In this document: piece by piece, positions 49,698 to 58,500 of the stretch
How positions within the stretch are numbered: position 1 is the first letter of the stretch
Layout of the letters: each line of letters begins with the position of its first letter
Source of the DNA: Acidobacteriota bacterium
GTDB taxonomy: Bacteria > Acidobacteriota > Thermoanaerobaculia > UBA5066
DNA length: 64,000 nucleotides
NCBI GenBank assembly: GCA_029781975.1
Contig: JAKOVQ010000014.1
Coordinates: 219,864-283,863, forward strand
Direction of reading: 5' to 3'
Position numbers and translations under genes: made by a program
Notes under the pieces: model-generated
Told to the model about the DNA's origin: nothing
What the model saw: only the letters and a program-made list of their open reading frames with translations
The model's database searches: none

Positions 49698-50237
49698 TCA
49701 GGCGCCGGCCTCCTTCTTCCTCGCGGCATCGCTGAACGCGGCGGATCCCTTGCGGGGGACGCTCAGGGTGCTCCACCGCGGGCCTGCGAGGTGCTTGGCG
49801 AGGAAGACGATCTGGCCGGCGTGGGAGGCGCAGTGCGCCAGCTGCCGGTTGACGGCCTCCACGACCGTATGGGGCTGCGAGCGGATCGTCACGGTCCTTT
49901 CGAGATCGGCGTCGGTGAGCCCGGAGAGGGCGTCGAAGAGGCAGGCCCAGCCCCGCGCCCACCGGGAGAGAAGGGCCTCGTGCCCGAGGGAGGCCGGGTC
50001 CTCGAACTCGGCGTCCCTGTCGCGGTCGGGCTTCTCGCCGTCGGTGGTCAGGAAGTCCGTCCACCGGGAGAGCATGTTGCCGGAGAGGTGAAGGAGGAGC
50101 GTGACGATGCTGTTGGACCCGGGGTCGAGCCGCCGGCTCCACAGCTCGGGCGGGACCTGGGCGATGGCGCCGTCGCACTGCTTCTGGAGCTCGCGGAAGC
50201 GCTTGACGACGTCTGCGAGGTACGCGTTCCCGTCCAT
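49698..50237 (-). CDS. DUF1572/DinB-like protein
   Basis: A 179-aa four-helix-bundle protein. H in L-L-L-H-L-S-G-N-M near residue 50 and A-H-C-A-S-H-A-G-Q-I near 137-146 supply the three His of the DinB-type metal site. W-T-D-F-L-T-T-D-G-E-K-P-D-R-D-R-D-A-E-F is characteristic of DUF1572. Function unknown; related DinB/YfiT proteins transfer thiols. It is the second such fold in the window, with the YfiT gene at 33.2 kb. Confidence 0.88.
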   Translation of the reverse strand: MDGNAYLADVVKRFRELQKQCDGAIAQVPPELWSRRLDPGSNSIVTLLLHLSGNMLSRWTDFLTTDGEKPDRDRDAEFEDPASLGHEALLSRWARGWACLFDALSGLTDADLERTVTIRSQPHTVVEAVNRQLAHCASHAGQIVFLAKHLAGPRWSTLSVPRKGSAAFSDAARKKEAGA

Positions 50238-50300
50238 GGCCCTCTGTGCCTCCTCTCTGTCCCGGCCCTTTTCCGGCGGCCCGTCCCTGGTGCTCCCCCG

Positions 50301-50750
50301 TCAGCCCACGGGGTCCCTTCTCGAGTGGAAACCCACCGCCTTGTGGGTGCCGTCGCAGAAGGGCTGGTTGCCGGTGCCGCCGCAGCGGCAGAGGGCGGCG
50401 CGGCCGGCGGTGGGGATGACGACGCCGTCCTCGTCCAGGACCCGGAAGGTCCCCTGCAGGAGGAGGGGGCCGTTCCGGCTCAGCTCGATGGTCGCGCCCG
50501 GTTGCGGCTCCTCGGCGCCCTCGACGGGGACGGCCGGGGTCTCGCGGGTGTAGCGGAGGGCGCCGGAGGGGCAGAGGTCGACGGCCGCGGCGACCTGGTC
50601 CACGGTGGCGGCCTCGGGCCTCACCCAGCGCCGCTGGCGCACGTCGAAGACGGCCGGCAGGGTCCGGAGGCAGACGGCCGAGTGGATGCAGACGCTGGGG
50701 TCGAAGGTGACGGTGATCCCGGGCGCTCCGTAGCTCTGAAGCCTCTTCAT
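50301..50750 (-). CDS. 4Fe-4S monocluster domain fused to CDGSH iron-sulfur domain
   Basis: A 149-aa protein with two Fe-S modules. Residues ~10-70 form a divergent ferredoxin-like 4Fe-4S domain (C-I-H-S-A-V-C, and D-L-C-P-S-G-A-L). Residues ~85-140 form a CDGSH domain (C-R-C-G-G-T-G-N-Q-P-F-C-D-G-T-H) with the 3-Cys/1-His ligands of a 2Fe-2S cluster. Probably a cytoplasmic redox or Fe-S transfer protein. ATG 50750 follows GGGAGGGG, and TGATAAT about 35 nt upstream is a normal -10. Confidence 0.92.
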   Translation of the reverse strand: MKRLQSYGAPGITVTFDPSVCIHSAVCLRTLPAVFDVRQRRWVRPEAATVDQVAAAVDLCPSGALRYTRETPAVPVEGAEEPQPGATIELSRNGPLLLQGTFRVLDEDGVVIPTAGRAALCRCGGTGNQPFCDGTHKAVGFHSRRDPVG

Positions 50751-50839
50751 GGCCCCTCCCTCGGACGTTTCGACGCCCGATTATCAGGGGACGCGGGCGC
50801 CGCGGGCTCGGACCGCGGCGCCGCGTGCGGGAGGGGCCC

Positions 50840-53305
50840 CTACGGCGCCGTCACCGCGAAGTCGTCGAGGAAGAAGTCGGTGGGGTTCGAGGTGTCGTTG
50901 GTGGCGTGGAGGCGGATGCGGACGGTCTGCCCCTTCCACGCGTTGAGCGAGAGGCCGGTCTTCTGCACCCAGCCGGAGGCGTTCTTGTTCGAGAGGGTCA
51001 GGAGCGACCCGAGACGGGTGGCTCCGGTGGCGTCGTAGACGTCGACGTAGAGGAAGTCGTACGCGGTCGTCGTCCCGTCGGTCGTGACGGTCCGGATCCA
51101 GAAGGAGAGGTTCACGTTCGACGTGGTGCTCGGGACGGCGACGTTCTGGTAGAGGACCTCGTCGGCCGAGTCGTATCCCGCCATCCAGGCCATCTTCGAG
51201 CCGGCGTGCGGTGCGACGCTCGCCCCGCTCGACGCGGTGGAGGTGCCCGAGGCCATCTCGTAGGGCCCCTGCTCCACCCAAGGCGCGGCGGAGGACGCCT
51301 CGAAGCCGGGGTTGCCGACGGGGTTGGACGGGGGAGGCGGCGGAGGAGGCGTCGTCCCGATGGTGACGCTCTTCGTGGCGGCGGCGCTGACGTTGCCGCA
51401 GGCGTCCGCCGCGGTGGCGGTGATGGTGTGCGAGGAGCCGGCGGTGAGGGATGAGGTGTTCCAGGAGTACGAGACCGACCCGCTGGTCGAGGTGGCGACC
51501 GCCGTCCCGTCGATCTTCAGCGTCATCCCCGTCACGCCCACGTTGTCCGATCCGGTGGCGGTCACGGTCACCGTGCCGGTGACGGAGGTCGCCGTCGGGG
51601 CGGTGATCGCGGCGGTCGGGGCCGTGGTGTCGGAGCAGCCTCCCCCGCCGCCGCCCCGCGCCACCCAGACCGGGGCGGACCAGAGCTCGCCGCCGTTCGA
51701 GAGCGTGGCGTAGGCGTACCAGTAGGCGGTGCCGGTCGCCGGGACGGTGACGGCGGCGGTGTAGGTGCCGCCCCCCTCGTTCGTCATGGAGAGCGAGGTC
51801 GGCGAGCCGCCGCCGGCCGCGGGGTTCCCCTGCCAGAGGGTGACGGTGGAGACGGTCGCGCCGTCGGGGTCGCTCACCCAGAGGAGGAGGTCCTGCGTGG
51901 CGGAGGCGCTCGTGAACTCCTCTCCCATCACGTGCTGGTAGTCGGCGGTGCCGAAGAACATCTGGGCGTTGAGGTCGGACGAGGCGTAGAAGCGGCGCGC
52001 CTTCTTCGCCCCCATGACCGACGCTTTCGAGAGCGAGGTCGCCAGGACGACGGTCCGGTTGCGGGTGGCGTTGCCGTAGTTGTAGCAGTGGTTGTCGGCG
52101 TGCGCCTCGGGGCCGATCCGCCAGCCGCGCTGGAGGGCGTACTGGTAGAGGTCGGTCCCGGCCTTCGGCCCGGAGTAGCGCGTGCCGGCGTCGGCGAAGG
52201 TGGTGGAGGTGGTGTTGTACGGGCCCGAGACGACGGCGAGGCCGCGCATGTAGGCGAGGCCGTTGGCGTTCTGGGCGAAGCTGCCGAAGTCCGACGTTCC
52301 GGGGTGGCAGAAGGCGCCGGTGGAGCCGGCCGACCCCTGGTAGGCCGGGTTCACGGCGACGTTGTAGAGGTTGGGGTAGTTCGACTTGGCCGTGGTGACG
52401 TCGGCGTAGGCCTCCCACGAGAAGAGCTTGGTGATGTCGTACATCGCGAGGTGGCCGCCGCCGCTGATGACGCCCCACTCCATCCCGTAGATGCCGACGA
52501 AGGTCGAGGTCGTGGCGGCCGCCGCGGCCGAGAGGCCGGCCTGGTAGCGGGCACGGATCGTCGCGGTTGAGCAGCCGCTGCCGCAGGCGTCGTCGATCAG
52601 GTGGTTGTGCTCGAGCACCGTGATCCAGTCGACGTTGCCGTTCGCCCTGGCGTAGGCGAACGCGTCGGCCGGCGCCGCGCCCGCGTGCGGCGAGGAGACG
52701 GAGCCCTTGCAGGTTGCGAGCGGGATCCCGCCGTCGGAATAGATGGTGTGGGCGTGCTCGGCGCCGTAGTAGAAGCTCCACGGCACCTGGGGGTTGGAGG
52801 AGGTCGCGAACGGCTCGAGGAGGTCCGGCGCGGGGGCGGGCGGACGGTCGTCGGAGGCGACGACGCGCAGGAAGCCGCCCGACCCCGTGAAGCCCGGCGC
52901 CTCGTAGCGGTAGACGTAGAGGCCAGCGGGGAGCGGCCTGCCGTCGGAGCCGCGGCCGTCGAAGTCGACGTGCGAGAGGGCGGTCCCGTCGGCCATCGGG
53001 GAGGTCCCGGTCCGCTCCAGGACCACCTGGCGGTCGAACGTCGTCACGAGGAGGCGCCAGGCGACGTCCTCGGGGACGTCCGCCCCGGCCTCCCCGTCGA
53101 CCCGGAACTCGGCGGCGAGGGCCACCGGGCCGTCGTCCCGCGCCCACCACGTCACCTGGTCCCGCAGGACGGTGACGCTCCGGAGCGGCGCGCAGTCGTC
53201 GTGACGGCGGTGGACCCCTCCCTCGACCGGATCGGGGGTCGAGGCGGCGGCGGGAAGGGCCAGGATCAGGCCGAGCACCAGGACGGGAATGGAAGGGAAG
53301 CGCAT
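50840..53305 (-). CDS. Secreted PHP-domain (DUF3604-like) phosphoesterase with Ig-like and jelly-roll modules
   Basis: An 821-aa exported protein. The signal peptide ends near A-A-A-S (residue 22). Residues ~40-160 form a beta domain. The PHP-type metallo core follows, with Y-Y-G-A-E-H-A-H-T-I-Y-S-D-G near 180, V-L-E-H-N-H near 232, G-M-E-W near 275, F-C-H-P-G-T near 335 and P-E-A-H-A-D-N-H near 400. An Ig-like domain is at ~560-650 (A-P-T-A-A-I-T-A-P-T-A-T-S-V-T-G). A Pro-rich linker leads to a C-terminal CBM-like jelly roll (~665-820, N-P-G-F-E-A-S). The target is probably a surface polymer or extracellular phosphoester (inference). The start follows AAGGAGGAAC. Confidence 0.82.
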   Translation of the reverse strand: MRFPSIPVLVLGLILALPAAASTPDPVEGGVHRRHDDCAPLRSVTVLRDQVTWWARDDGPVALAAEFRVDGEAGADVPEDVAWRLLVTTFDRQVVLERTGTSPMADGTALSHVDFDGRGSDGRPLPAGLYVYRYEAPGFTGSGGFLRVVASDDRPPAPAPDLLEPFATSSNPQVPWSFYYGAEHAHTIYSDGGIPLATCKGSVSSPHAGAAPADAFAYARANGNVDWITVLEHNHLIDDACGSGCSTATIRARYQAGLSAAAAATTSTFVGIYGMEWGVISGGGHLAMYDITKLFSWEAYADVTTAKSNYPNLYNVAVNPAYQGSAGSTGAFCHPGTSDFGSFAQNANGLAYMRGLAVVSGPYNTTSTTFADAGTRYSGPKAGTDLYQYALQRGWRIGPEAHADNHCYNYGNATRNRTVVLATSLSKASVMGAKKARRFYASSDLNAQMFFGTADYQHVMGEEFTSASATQDLLLWVSDPDGATVSTVTLWQGNPAAGGGSPTSLSMTNEGGGTYTAAVTVPATGTAYWYAYATLSNGGELWSAPVWVARGGGGGGCSDTTAPTAAITAPTATSVTGTVTVTATGSDNVGVTGMTLKIDGTAVATSTSGSVSYSWNTSSLTAGSSHTITATAADACGNVSAAATKSVTIGTTPPPPPPPSNPVGNPGFEASSAAPWVEQGPYEMASGTSTASSGASVAPHAGSKMAWMAGYDSADEVLYQNVAVPSTTSNVNLSFWIRTVTTDGTTTAYDFLYVDVYDATGATRLGSLLTLSNKNASGWVQKTGLSLNAWKGQTVRIRLHATNDTSNPTDFFLDDFAVTAP

Positions 53306-53323
53306 CCAGTTCCTCCTTCGGGT

Positions 53324-53358
53324 GGGTCGATCCGGGCCGATCGGCCCGGCAATCGACC
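53324..53358 (-). promoter_or_regulatory. Long palindrome in the leader of the PHP-domain gene
   Basis: The core CCGGGCCGATCGGCCCGG (53332-53349) is a perfect 18-bp palindrome, flanked by GGTCGAT and ATCGACC that continue the pairing with a 2-nt bulge. On the minus strand it lies about 25 nt before the ATG, just upstream of the ribosome site. It could be an RNA hairpin or an operator. Confidence 0.6.
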
Positions 53359-53405
53359 GACCAGCTCCTCCACAGCAAGGCCGGCGCCACGCGTAAAACC
53401 CGCTC

Positions 53406-53437
53406 CGGACCCCGGTTCCGTGTCGAAACGGGGTCCG
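53406..53437 (+). repeat. Inverted repeat in the divergent intergenic region
   Basis: CGGACCCCG and CGGGGTCCG (9-nt perfect arms) are separated by 14 nt with partial further pairing. It lies between the divergent PHP-domain and cytochrome-biogenesis genes, so it is not a terminator for either. It could be an operator for one or both. Confidence 0.5.
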
Positions 53438-53539
53438 CCGCTGACCCGGTGCGGGTCAAAGGGTCGGAAACGCCACCGTTCGAGCCGCGCCGGCCGGCCC
53501 CCCTCGGGAGCGGCGCTCCCTCGACAGGCCCCCCGGGGA

Positions 53540-55900
53540 ATGGGAGGATCCGGGGTTTTCGGGCCCCGCGCCCGACCATCTCCCAGAAGGACGGACCCCC
53601 TGAAGAAGCTCGTCGACTTTCTCGCCTCCCTGAAGCTCGCGGTCATCCTCCTCGTGGTCCTCCTCGTGGGCCTCTCCGCCGGGACCATCGTCGAGTCCCG
53701 CTCCTCGGCCGAGGAGGCCGGGCGGCTCGTCTACTACTCCTGGTGGTTCCTCGGCCTCCAGGGGCTCTTCGCCCTGAACGTGGCGCTCTCCATCGCCCAG
53801 CTCTTTCCCTGGGGGAGGAAACGGGTCGGCTTCGTGGTGGTCCACGCGTCGCTCCTCCTCATCCTGGCCGGCGCGGCGCTCACCTACTTCTTCAAGGTCG
53901 AGGGCTCCCTCGGCCTCTGGGAGGGCGAGACCGGCTCGGTCATCGAGGACCACGACCGGGAGGGGAAGCTCCTCTCTCGCACCGAGCTCCCCTTCTCCGT
54001 CAAGCTCGAGGACTTCGTCCTGGAGACGTACCAGGGGACGATGCGCCCGTCGGGCTACGTGAGCCACGTCGTGGTGACCGACAAGGACACCGGGAAGAGC
54101 TTCGCCGCGAAGATCTGGATGAACCACGAGCTGCACCACCGCGGCTACGCGCTCTTCCAGTCCAGCTACCAGCAGACCGGAGGGAGGGAGGCGACGGTCC
54201 TCTCGGTCTCGAAGGACCCGGGGCAGCTCGTCGTCTTCGTCGGCTACGTCACCCTCGTCCTGGGGATGCTCATCGTCCTCTTCACCCGGATCGGGAAGGC
54301 GCGCGAGCGGGCCGCCTTCGAGGCGAAGGTCGCCTCGACCGGGATGTCGCTCCCGACGGTCGGGCGGGCGCTCGTCGCCGGCCTCGGTCTCGGCCTCGGC
54401 CTCCTCTCGCCGGCGGCGCCGGCGCGGGCCGAGGCGCTTCCCTCGCCGGACGTCCTCCGGCGGCTGCCCGTGCAGAACGACGGGCGCGTGATGCCGCTCG
54501 ACACGCTGGCCCACGAGACCGTCTGGAACGTGACCGGCTCGCACGCCTGGAACGGCGAGGACCCGGTGGCCACCTTCGCCGGCTGGTACCTCGACCCGCA
54601 GGCGGCCGCGAACGCGCCGGTCGTCCAGCTCGGGTCGGCGGAGATCGCGCGCGCCGCCGGCCTCGACCCTTCGGCCAAGCACGCATCCTTCGAGCAGCTC
54701 GTCGGAAGCCGGAAGGTGATGCAGCTGCTCCAGGCGGCCCGGAACGCCGAGCGGGAGGAGCGCCCGCGGACCGGAGTCCTGAAGGCCGTCGAGAAGCTCG
54801 AGCAGCGGCTCCTCGCCCTCCAGGCGGTCCTCCAGAGGGAGGCGATCCGGCCCCTCCCCGTCCCCGGCGACCCGAACGCCCGCTGGAACCTCCCGCCCGA
54901 CCCGACGGCCGAGGGGCTCGTCCGCCTCGCCGAAGGGCGGCGCCTGCCGGGCTGGCCCTCGGCCAAGGCGATCGACCGGGAGATCCTCTACAACCGCGTC
55001 AACCCGTCCCGCGTCGCCTGGATCGTCCTCGCCGCCTCGCTCCTCGTCTCGATCGCGGCCTGGGGCTCGAAGGGGAAGCTCCTCGACGGCGTGGCCTTCG
55101 CCCTCCTCCTCCTCGGCTTCGCCGCGATGACGTGGGGAATCGGGATGCGCTGGGCCGCGGCCGACCGGATCCCCGCCTCGAACATGTACGAGTCGCTCCT
55201 CTTCCTGGCGTGGGGCGTCGGGCTCTTCGCGGTGATCGCCTACGCCGTCCTGAGGAACCGGGTCGTCGTCATCAACGCCGCCGTCATGTCCGCCCTGACG
55301 ATGGCGCTCACCGACCTCCTCCCGATCGACCGGTTCATCCACCCCGTCGCCCCCGTCCTCGCGGGGACGCCGTGGCTCGCCATCCACGTCCCGATCATCA
55401 TGGTCGGCTACGCGGTCCTGGGGCTGGGCCTCGTCGTGGCGCACATGCAGATCGGCTTCGCCGCCTTCTCGCGGACGGGCGAGCTGGCCGCGAGGATGTA
55501 CGAGCTCCTCTACTGGTACATGTTCACCGGGTCGATCCTCCTCCTGGCCGGGATCCTCACCGGCTCGATGTGGGCCGCCTCGTCGTGGGGCCGCTACTGG
55601 GGCTGGGACCCGAAGGAGGTCTGGTCGCTCGTGGCGTTCCTCGCCTACATGGCGATCCTCCACCTGAAGGTCGACAAGGTGATCGGGACCTTCGGCGTGG
55701 CGGTCATCAGCATCGCCGCGTTCCAGACGATCCTGATGACCTACCTCGGCGTGAACTTCGTCCTGAACGTCGGGATGCACTCCTACGGCATGGGGGACTC
55801 CCCCGTCGTGAAGTGGATGGTCCTCGTCGGGATCGCGGAGCTCGTCTACGTCCTCGTCTGCGTGGTCTCCCACCGCGACAGGAGGCTCGCGGCGGCCTAG
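53540..55900 (+). CDS. ccsBA: Cytochrome c biogenesis protein, CcsB/ResB-CcsA fusion
   Basis: A 786-aa system II haem-handling protein. The N-terminal ~300 residues match ResB/CcsB: K-K-L-V-D-F-L-A-S-L-K-L-A-V, with TM helices and a periplasmic domain. A large periplasmic segment follows with L-P-V-Q-N-D-G-R-V-M-P-L-D-T. The C-terminal CcsA part (~500-780) has the WWD motif W-G-R-Y-W-G-W-D-P-K-E-V-W. It transports haem and attaches it to apocytochromes. The start is uncertain: ATG 53540 is the nearest in-frame ATG, but CTG 53600 has AGAAGGA 8 nt upstream and begins at the conserved K-K-L. Confidence 0.92.
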   Translation: MGGSGVFGPRARPSPRRTDPLKKLVDFLASLKLAVILLVVLLVGLSAGTIVESRSSAEEAGRLVYYSWWFLGLQGLFALNVALSIAQLFPWGRKRVGFVVVHASLLLILAGAALTYFFKVEGSLGLWEGETGSVIEDHDREGKLLSRTELPFSVKLEDFVLETYQGTMRPSGYVSHVVVTDKDTGKSFAAKIWMNHELHHRGYALFQSSYQQTGGREATVLSVSKDPGQLVVFVGYVTLVLGMLIVLFTRIGKARERAAFEAKVASTGMSLPTVGRALVAGLGLGLGLLSPAAPARAEALPSPDVLRRLPVQNDGRVMPLDTLAHETVWNVTGSHAWNGEDPVATFAGWYLDPQAAANAPVVQLGSAEIARAAGLDPSAKHASFEQLVGSRKVMQLLQAARNAEREERPRTGVLKAVEKLEQRLLALQAVLQREAIRPLPVPGDPNARWNLPPDPTAEGLVRLAEGRRLPGWPSAKAIDREILYNRVNPSRVAWIVLAASLLVSIAAWGSKGKLLDGVAFALLLLGFAAMTWGIGMRWAAADRIPASNMYESLLFLAWGVGLFAVIAYAVLRNRVVVINAAVMSALTMALTDLLPIDRFIHPVAPVLAGTPWLAIHVPIIMVGYAVLGLGLVVAHMQIGFAAFSRTGELAARMYELLYWYMFTGSILLLAGILTGSMWAASSWGRYWGWDPKEVWSLVAFLAYMAILHLKVDKVIGTFGVAVISIAAFQTILMTYLGVNFVLNVGMHSYGMGDSPVVKWMVLVGIAELVYVLVCVVSHRDRRLAAA

Positions 55901-57237
55901 GGCTCCGCCGAGATGACGCGGTTGCGCCCCCGGCGCTTGGCCTCGTAGAGCGCGGCGTCCGCCCGCCGGAGCGCCTCGTGGACGGTCTCCGTCCCGGGCC
56001 GGTGGCAGGCGACCCCCACCGAGACCGTGCAGCGGAGCGCGACGCCGCCGGCCGTCTCCACGGTCCTCGCGGCGAAGCGGCCCCTCCACTCCTCGGCGCG
56101 CGCGAGCGCCTGCTCGATCGGCATGCCGGGGAGGACGGCGACGAACTCCTCGCCGCCGGTCCTGCAGACGAGGTCAGAGACGCGGAGCCCCTCGAGGAGG
56201 ACCCTCGCGAGGGCGCGCAGGACGAGGTCCCCGGCGGCGTGCCCGTGGAGGTCGTTGATCTTCTTGAACTCGTCGAGGTCCAGGGCGGCCAGCGCCAGCG
56301 GCTCGCCGGACCGGGCCGCGCGGGCGGCGTCGCGCGTCACGGCCTCGTCGAAGTAGCGGCGGTTGTAGAGGCCCGTCAGCGGGTCGCGGATCGTCTGCTC
56401 GCGGAGCTGGCGGTTGAGGGACTCGATCTCAGCCACGCGGGCGGCCAGCTCGGCGTGCGCCGCCGCCAGCGCCTCCTCGTTCCTTCGGCGGGCGGAGACG
56501 TCCTGCTTGATCGCGATGAAGTGCGAGACCTCGCCCGCCTCGTCGACGACCGGCGCGATCGTCTGCTCCTCGTGGTAGTGCGTCCCGTCCTTCCGGCGGT
56601 TGACGATGGTCCCGGACCACGTCTCGCCCCGGGTGACCGTCGCCCAGAGCTCGGCGTAGAAGGCCGGCTCGTGCTCGCCCGACTTGAGGATCCGCGTGTG
56701 CTGGCCGACCAGCTCCTCGGCCGGGTACCCGGTGATGGCGCAGGCGGCGGGGTTCACCCAGGTGATGGTCCCGGTCCGGTCGGTGATGACGATGCCGTTG
56801 GCCGCCGAGCGGAGGGCGGTGGCCTGGATCCGGAGGGCGTCGAGCCCTTGCCCGCGGCCCCTCAGGTCCCTGAGCGTCGCGGCCGACCAGCGCTCCCCTC
56901 CGACGACGAGCGGCGTCAGCGCGATGTCCACGGGGATCTCCCGCCCGTCCGCGTGCCGCGCGAAGATCTCGAGCCCCATCCCCATCGGCCGCGGACGCGG
57001 GTCGGCGGCGTACTCGGCCCGTTGCCCCGCGTGGCCCGCGAATCGGGCAGGGACGAGGTCCTCGACGGGCCTGCCGACGAGCTCCGCCGGGGCGTAGCCC
57101 AGGAGCTGCCGGAAGGCGTCGTTCGCGAGGACGATCCGTCCCTCCCCGTCGACGACGAGGATCGGGTCGGCGGCGGCCTGGAACAGGGCACGGAAGAGGG
57201 GGGCCGCCTCCTCCTCCCGGGGCCCCCGGGACGTCAT
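55897..57237 (-). CDS. PAS-PAS-GGDEF diguanylate cyclase
   Basis: A 446-aa cytoplasmic signalling protein. PAS 1 is at ~15-125 (I-L-V-V-D-G-E-G-R-I-V-L-A-N-D-A-F), PAS 2 at ~135-255 (I-V-I-T-D-R-T-G-T-I-T-W-V-N-P-A), a short coiled coil at ~258-285, and the GGDEF domain to the end. The active site is G-G-E-E-F with an R-V-S-D inhibitory-site motif five residues before it, as in PleD, so it should make cyclic-di-GMP under product feedback. The PAS ligands are unknown. ATG 57237 is preferred to GTG 57258. The stop shares CTAG with ccsBA. Confidence 0.95.
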   Translation of the reverse strand: MTSRGPREEEAAPLFRALFQAAADPILVVDGEGRIVLANDAFRQLLGYAPAELVGRPVEDLVPARFAGHAGQRAEYAADPRPRPMGMGLEIFARHADGREIPVDIALTPLVVGGERWSAATLRDLRGRGQGLDALRIQATALRSAANGIVITDRTGTITWVNPAACAITGYPAEELVGQHTRILKSGEHEPAFYAELWATVTRGETWSGTIVNRRKDGTHYHEEQTIAPVVDEAGEVSHFIAIKQDVSARRRNEEALAAAHAELAARVAEIESLNRQLREQTIRDPLTGLYNRRYFDEAVTRDAARAARSGEPLALAALDLDEFKKINDLHGHAAGDLVLRALARVLLEGLRVSDLVCRTGGEEFVAVLPGMPIEQALARAEEWRGRFAARTVETAGGVALRCTVSVGVACHRPGTETVHEALRRADAALYEAKRRGRNRVISAEP

Positions 57238-57397
57238 GACGCGAGCGGACGGTAGCACGCCGGACGGGGGCCTCCCCGGGTGCCGGCGGACGCGCTGGCC
57301 GCGCCCGGGGACCCGGGCGGGAGAGCCCCTGCTCCGGCTTCGCCTCGGCCTGGCCCGCCCCCTCCAGCGGGCGAGGCGAGCCGGGGCGGGCCTGCTC

Positions 57398-57967
57398 TCA
57401 GTCCGGCGCCCACCCCTCGTTCACGAGCGCGGTCAGGACGTGGTCGCGCCACGCTCCGTCGAGGCGGAGGTAGTCGCGCGCGAGCCCCTCGCGCCGGAAG
57501 CCGAGCCGTTCCAGGAGCCGGGCGCTCCGCTCGTTCCGGGGGACGTGGTTGGCCATGAGCCGGTGGAGGCGGAGCGGCCCGAAGGCGAAGGCGATCAGGG
57601 CGCGGAGCGCCTCCTCCATGAGCCCCTTGCCGACCTGGTCCCGGTCGAGACCGTAGCCGAGATAGGCCGCCTGGAAGGGGCCGCGGGCGATCCCGCTCAG
57701 GGTGCAGCGCCCGACGACCGGCCCGGCCGGCGAGGCGCGGGGGACGAGGACGAAGGAGACGACCTCCTCGCCGAGGACGCGCGCCGGGAGGCTCGAGAGC
57801 TCGGCGATCCAGTGCTCGCGTGTGAAGTACGCCTCGGCGCGCGCCGGCTCCGAGGCGCGCAGGTGCTCGCGGTTGCGCGTCACGAAGGCGAGCATCGCCT
57901 CGACGTCGTCGACCGTCGGGACGCGGAGGACGAGCCGGGGCGTCTCGAGGAGCGGGAGGCCCTCCAT
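57398..57967 (-). CDS. RimJ/RimL-type GNAT acetyltransferase
   Basis: A 189-aa GNAT: P-L-L-E-T-P-R-L-V-L-R-V-P-T at the start, G-Y-G-L-D-R-D-Q-V-G-K-G-L-M-E-E-A as the CoA loop, and A-N-H-V-P-R-N-E-R-S-A-R-L-L-E-R-L-G-F-R-R-E-G near the end. This is the ribosomal-protein N-acetyltransferase branch. ATG 57967 is 6 nt after the YcxB-like stop, so the genes form an operon. Confidence 0.9.
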   Translation of the reverse strand: MEGLPLLETPRLVLRVPTVDDVEAMLAFVTRNREHLRASEPARAEAYFTREHWIAELSSLPARVLGEEVVSFVLVPRASPAGPVVGRCTLSGIARGPFQAAYLGYGLDRDQVGKGLMEEALRALIAFAFGPLRLHRLMANHVPRNERSARLLERLGFRREGLARDYLRLDGAWRDHVLTALVNEGWAPD

Positions 57968-57973
57968 CGCCGG

Positions 57974-58459
57974 TCAGCCGCGGCGAACGACGCGCGCCCC
58001 GGCCTCCCGGGCCCGCTCGAGGAGGAACGCAAGGGCCTCCGGCGTGAGCGACCCCGCCGGGATCGTGACGGCGCTCGGCGTCCCCTTCCGCCGGAGGACG
58101 ACGTAGCCGGAGGCGGCAAAGACCCCGGAGACGGCCGTCCACGGGCTCGTGGAGCTCCCGAGGACGGACTCGAACGCGATCGCCTCCGGCGTCATCCGCA
58201 GGGTGATCGGCGCGGCCGCGTGGACCTCTGCGACGGCCATCGCGGACCTGTAGGACCTGAGCAGGAGGAGCACGTAGGCGAGGACGAGCCCCGCCACGAG
58301 GCCGGAGAGCCAGCGGGTCTCGGCCATCCGGGCGGTCCAGACGACCCAGGCGAGGGCGAGGGCGGCGCCCAGGAGGGCCCCGCCGCTGAAGCGCCAGAGC
58401 AGGCGGAAGAACGCGTCGCGAGCGACCGCGCGGTCGTAGCGGTACGTGGCCTCGATCAT
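57974..58459 (-). CDS. YcxB-like membrane protein
   Basis: A 161-aa protein with two TM helices (~25-45 and ~52-70). A C-terminal YcxB-like domain follows, with I-T-L-R-M-T-P-E-A-I-A-F-E-S-V-L-G-S-S-T, W-T-A-V-S-G-V-F, and Y-V-V-L-R-R-K-G-T-P-S-A-V-T-I-P. Function unknown. The start ATG 58459 has TAGACT 10 nt upstream. First gene of a two-gene operon with the GNAT. Confidence 0.82.
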   Translation of the reverse strand: MIEATYRYDRAVARDAFFRLLWRFSGGALLGAALALAWVVWTARMAETRWLSGLVAGLVLAYVLLLLRSYRSAMAVAEVHAAAPITLRMTPEAIAFESVLGSSTSPWTAVSGVFAASGYVVLRRKGTPSAVTIPAGSLTPEALAFLLERAREAGARVVRRG

Positions 58460-58500
58460 GCAGCGCGGAAGTCTACCCGGGCCTCCCGTGCCGCGGCGGC

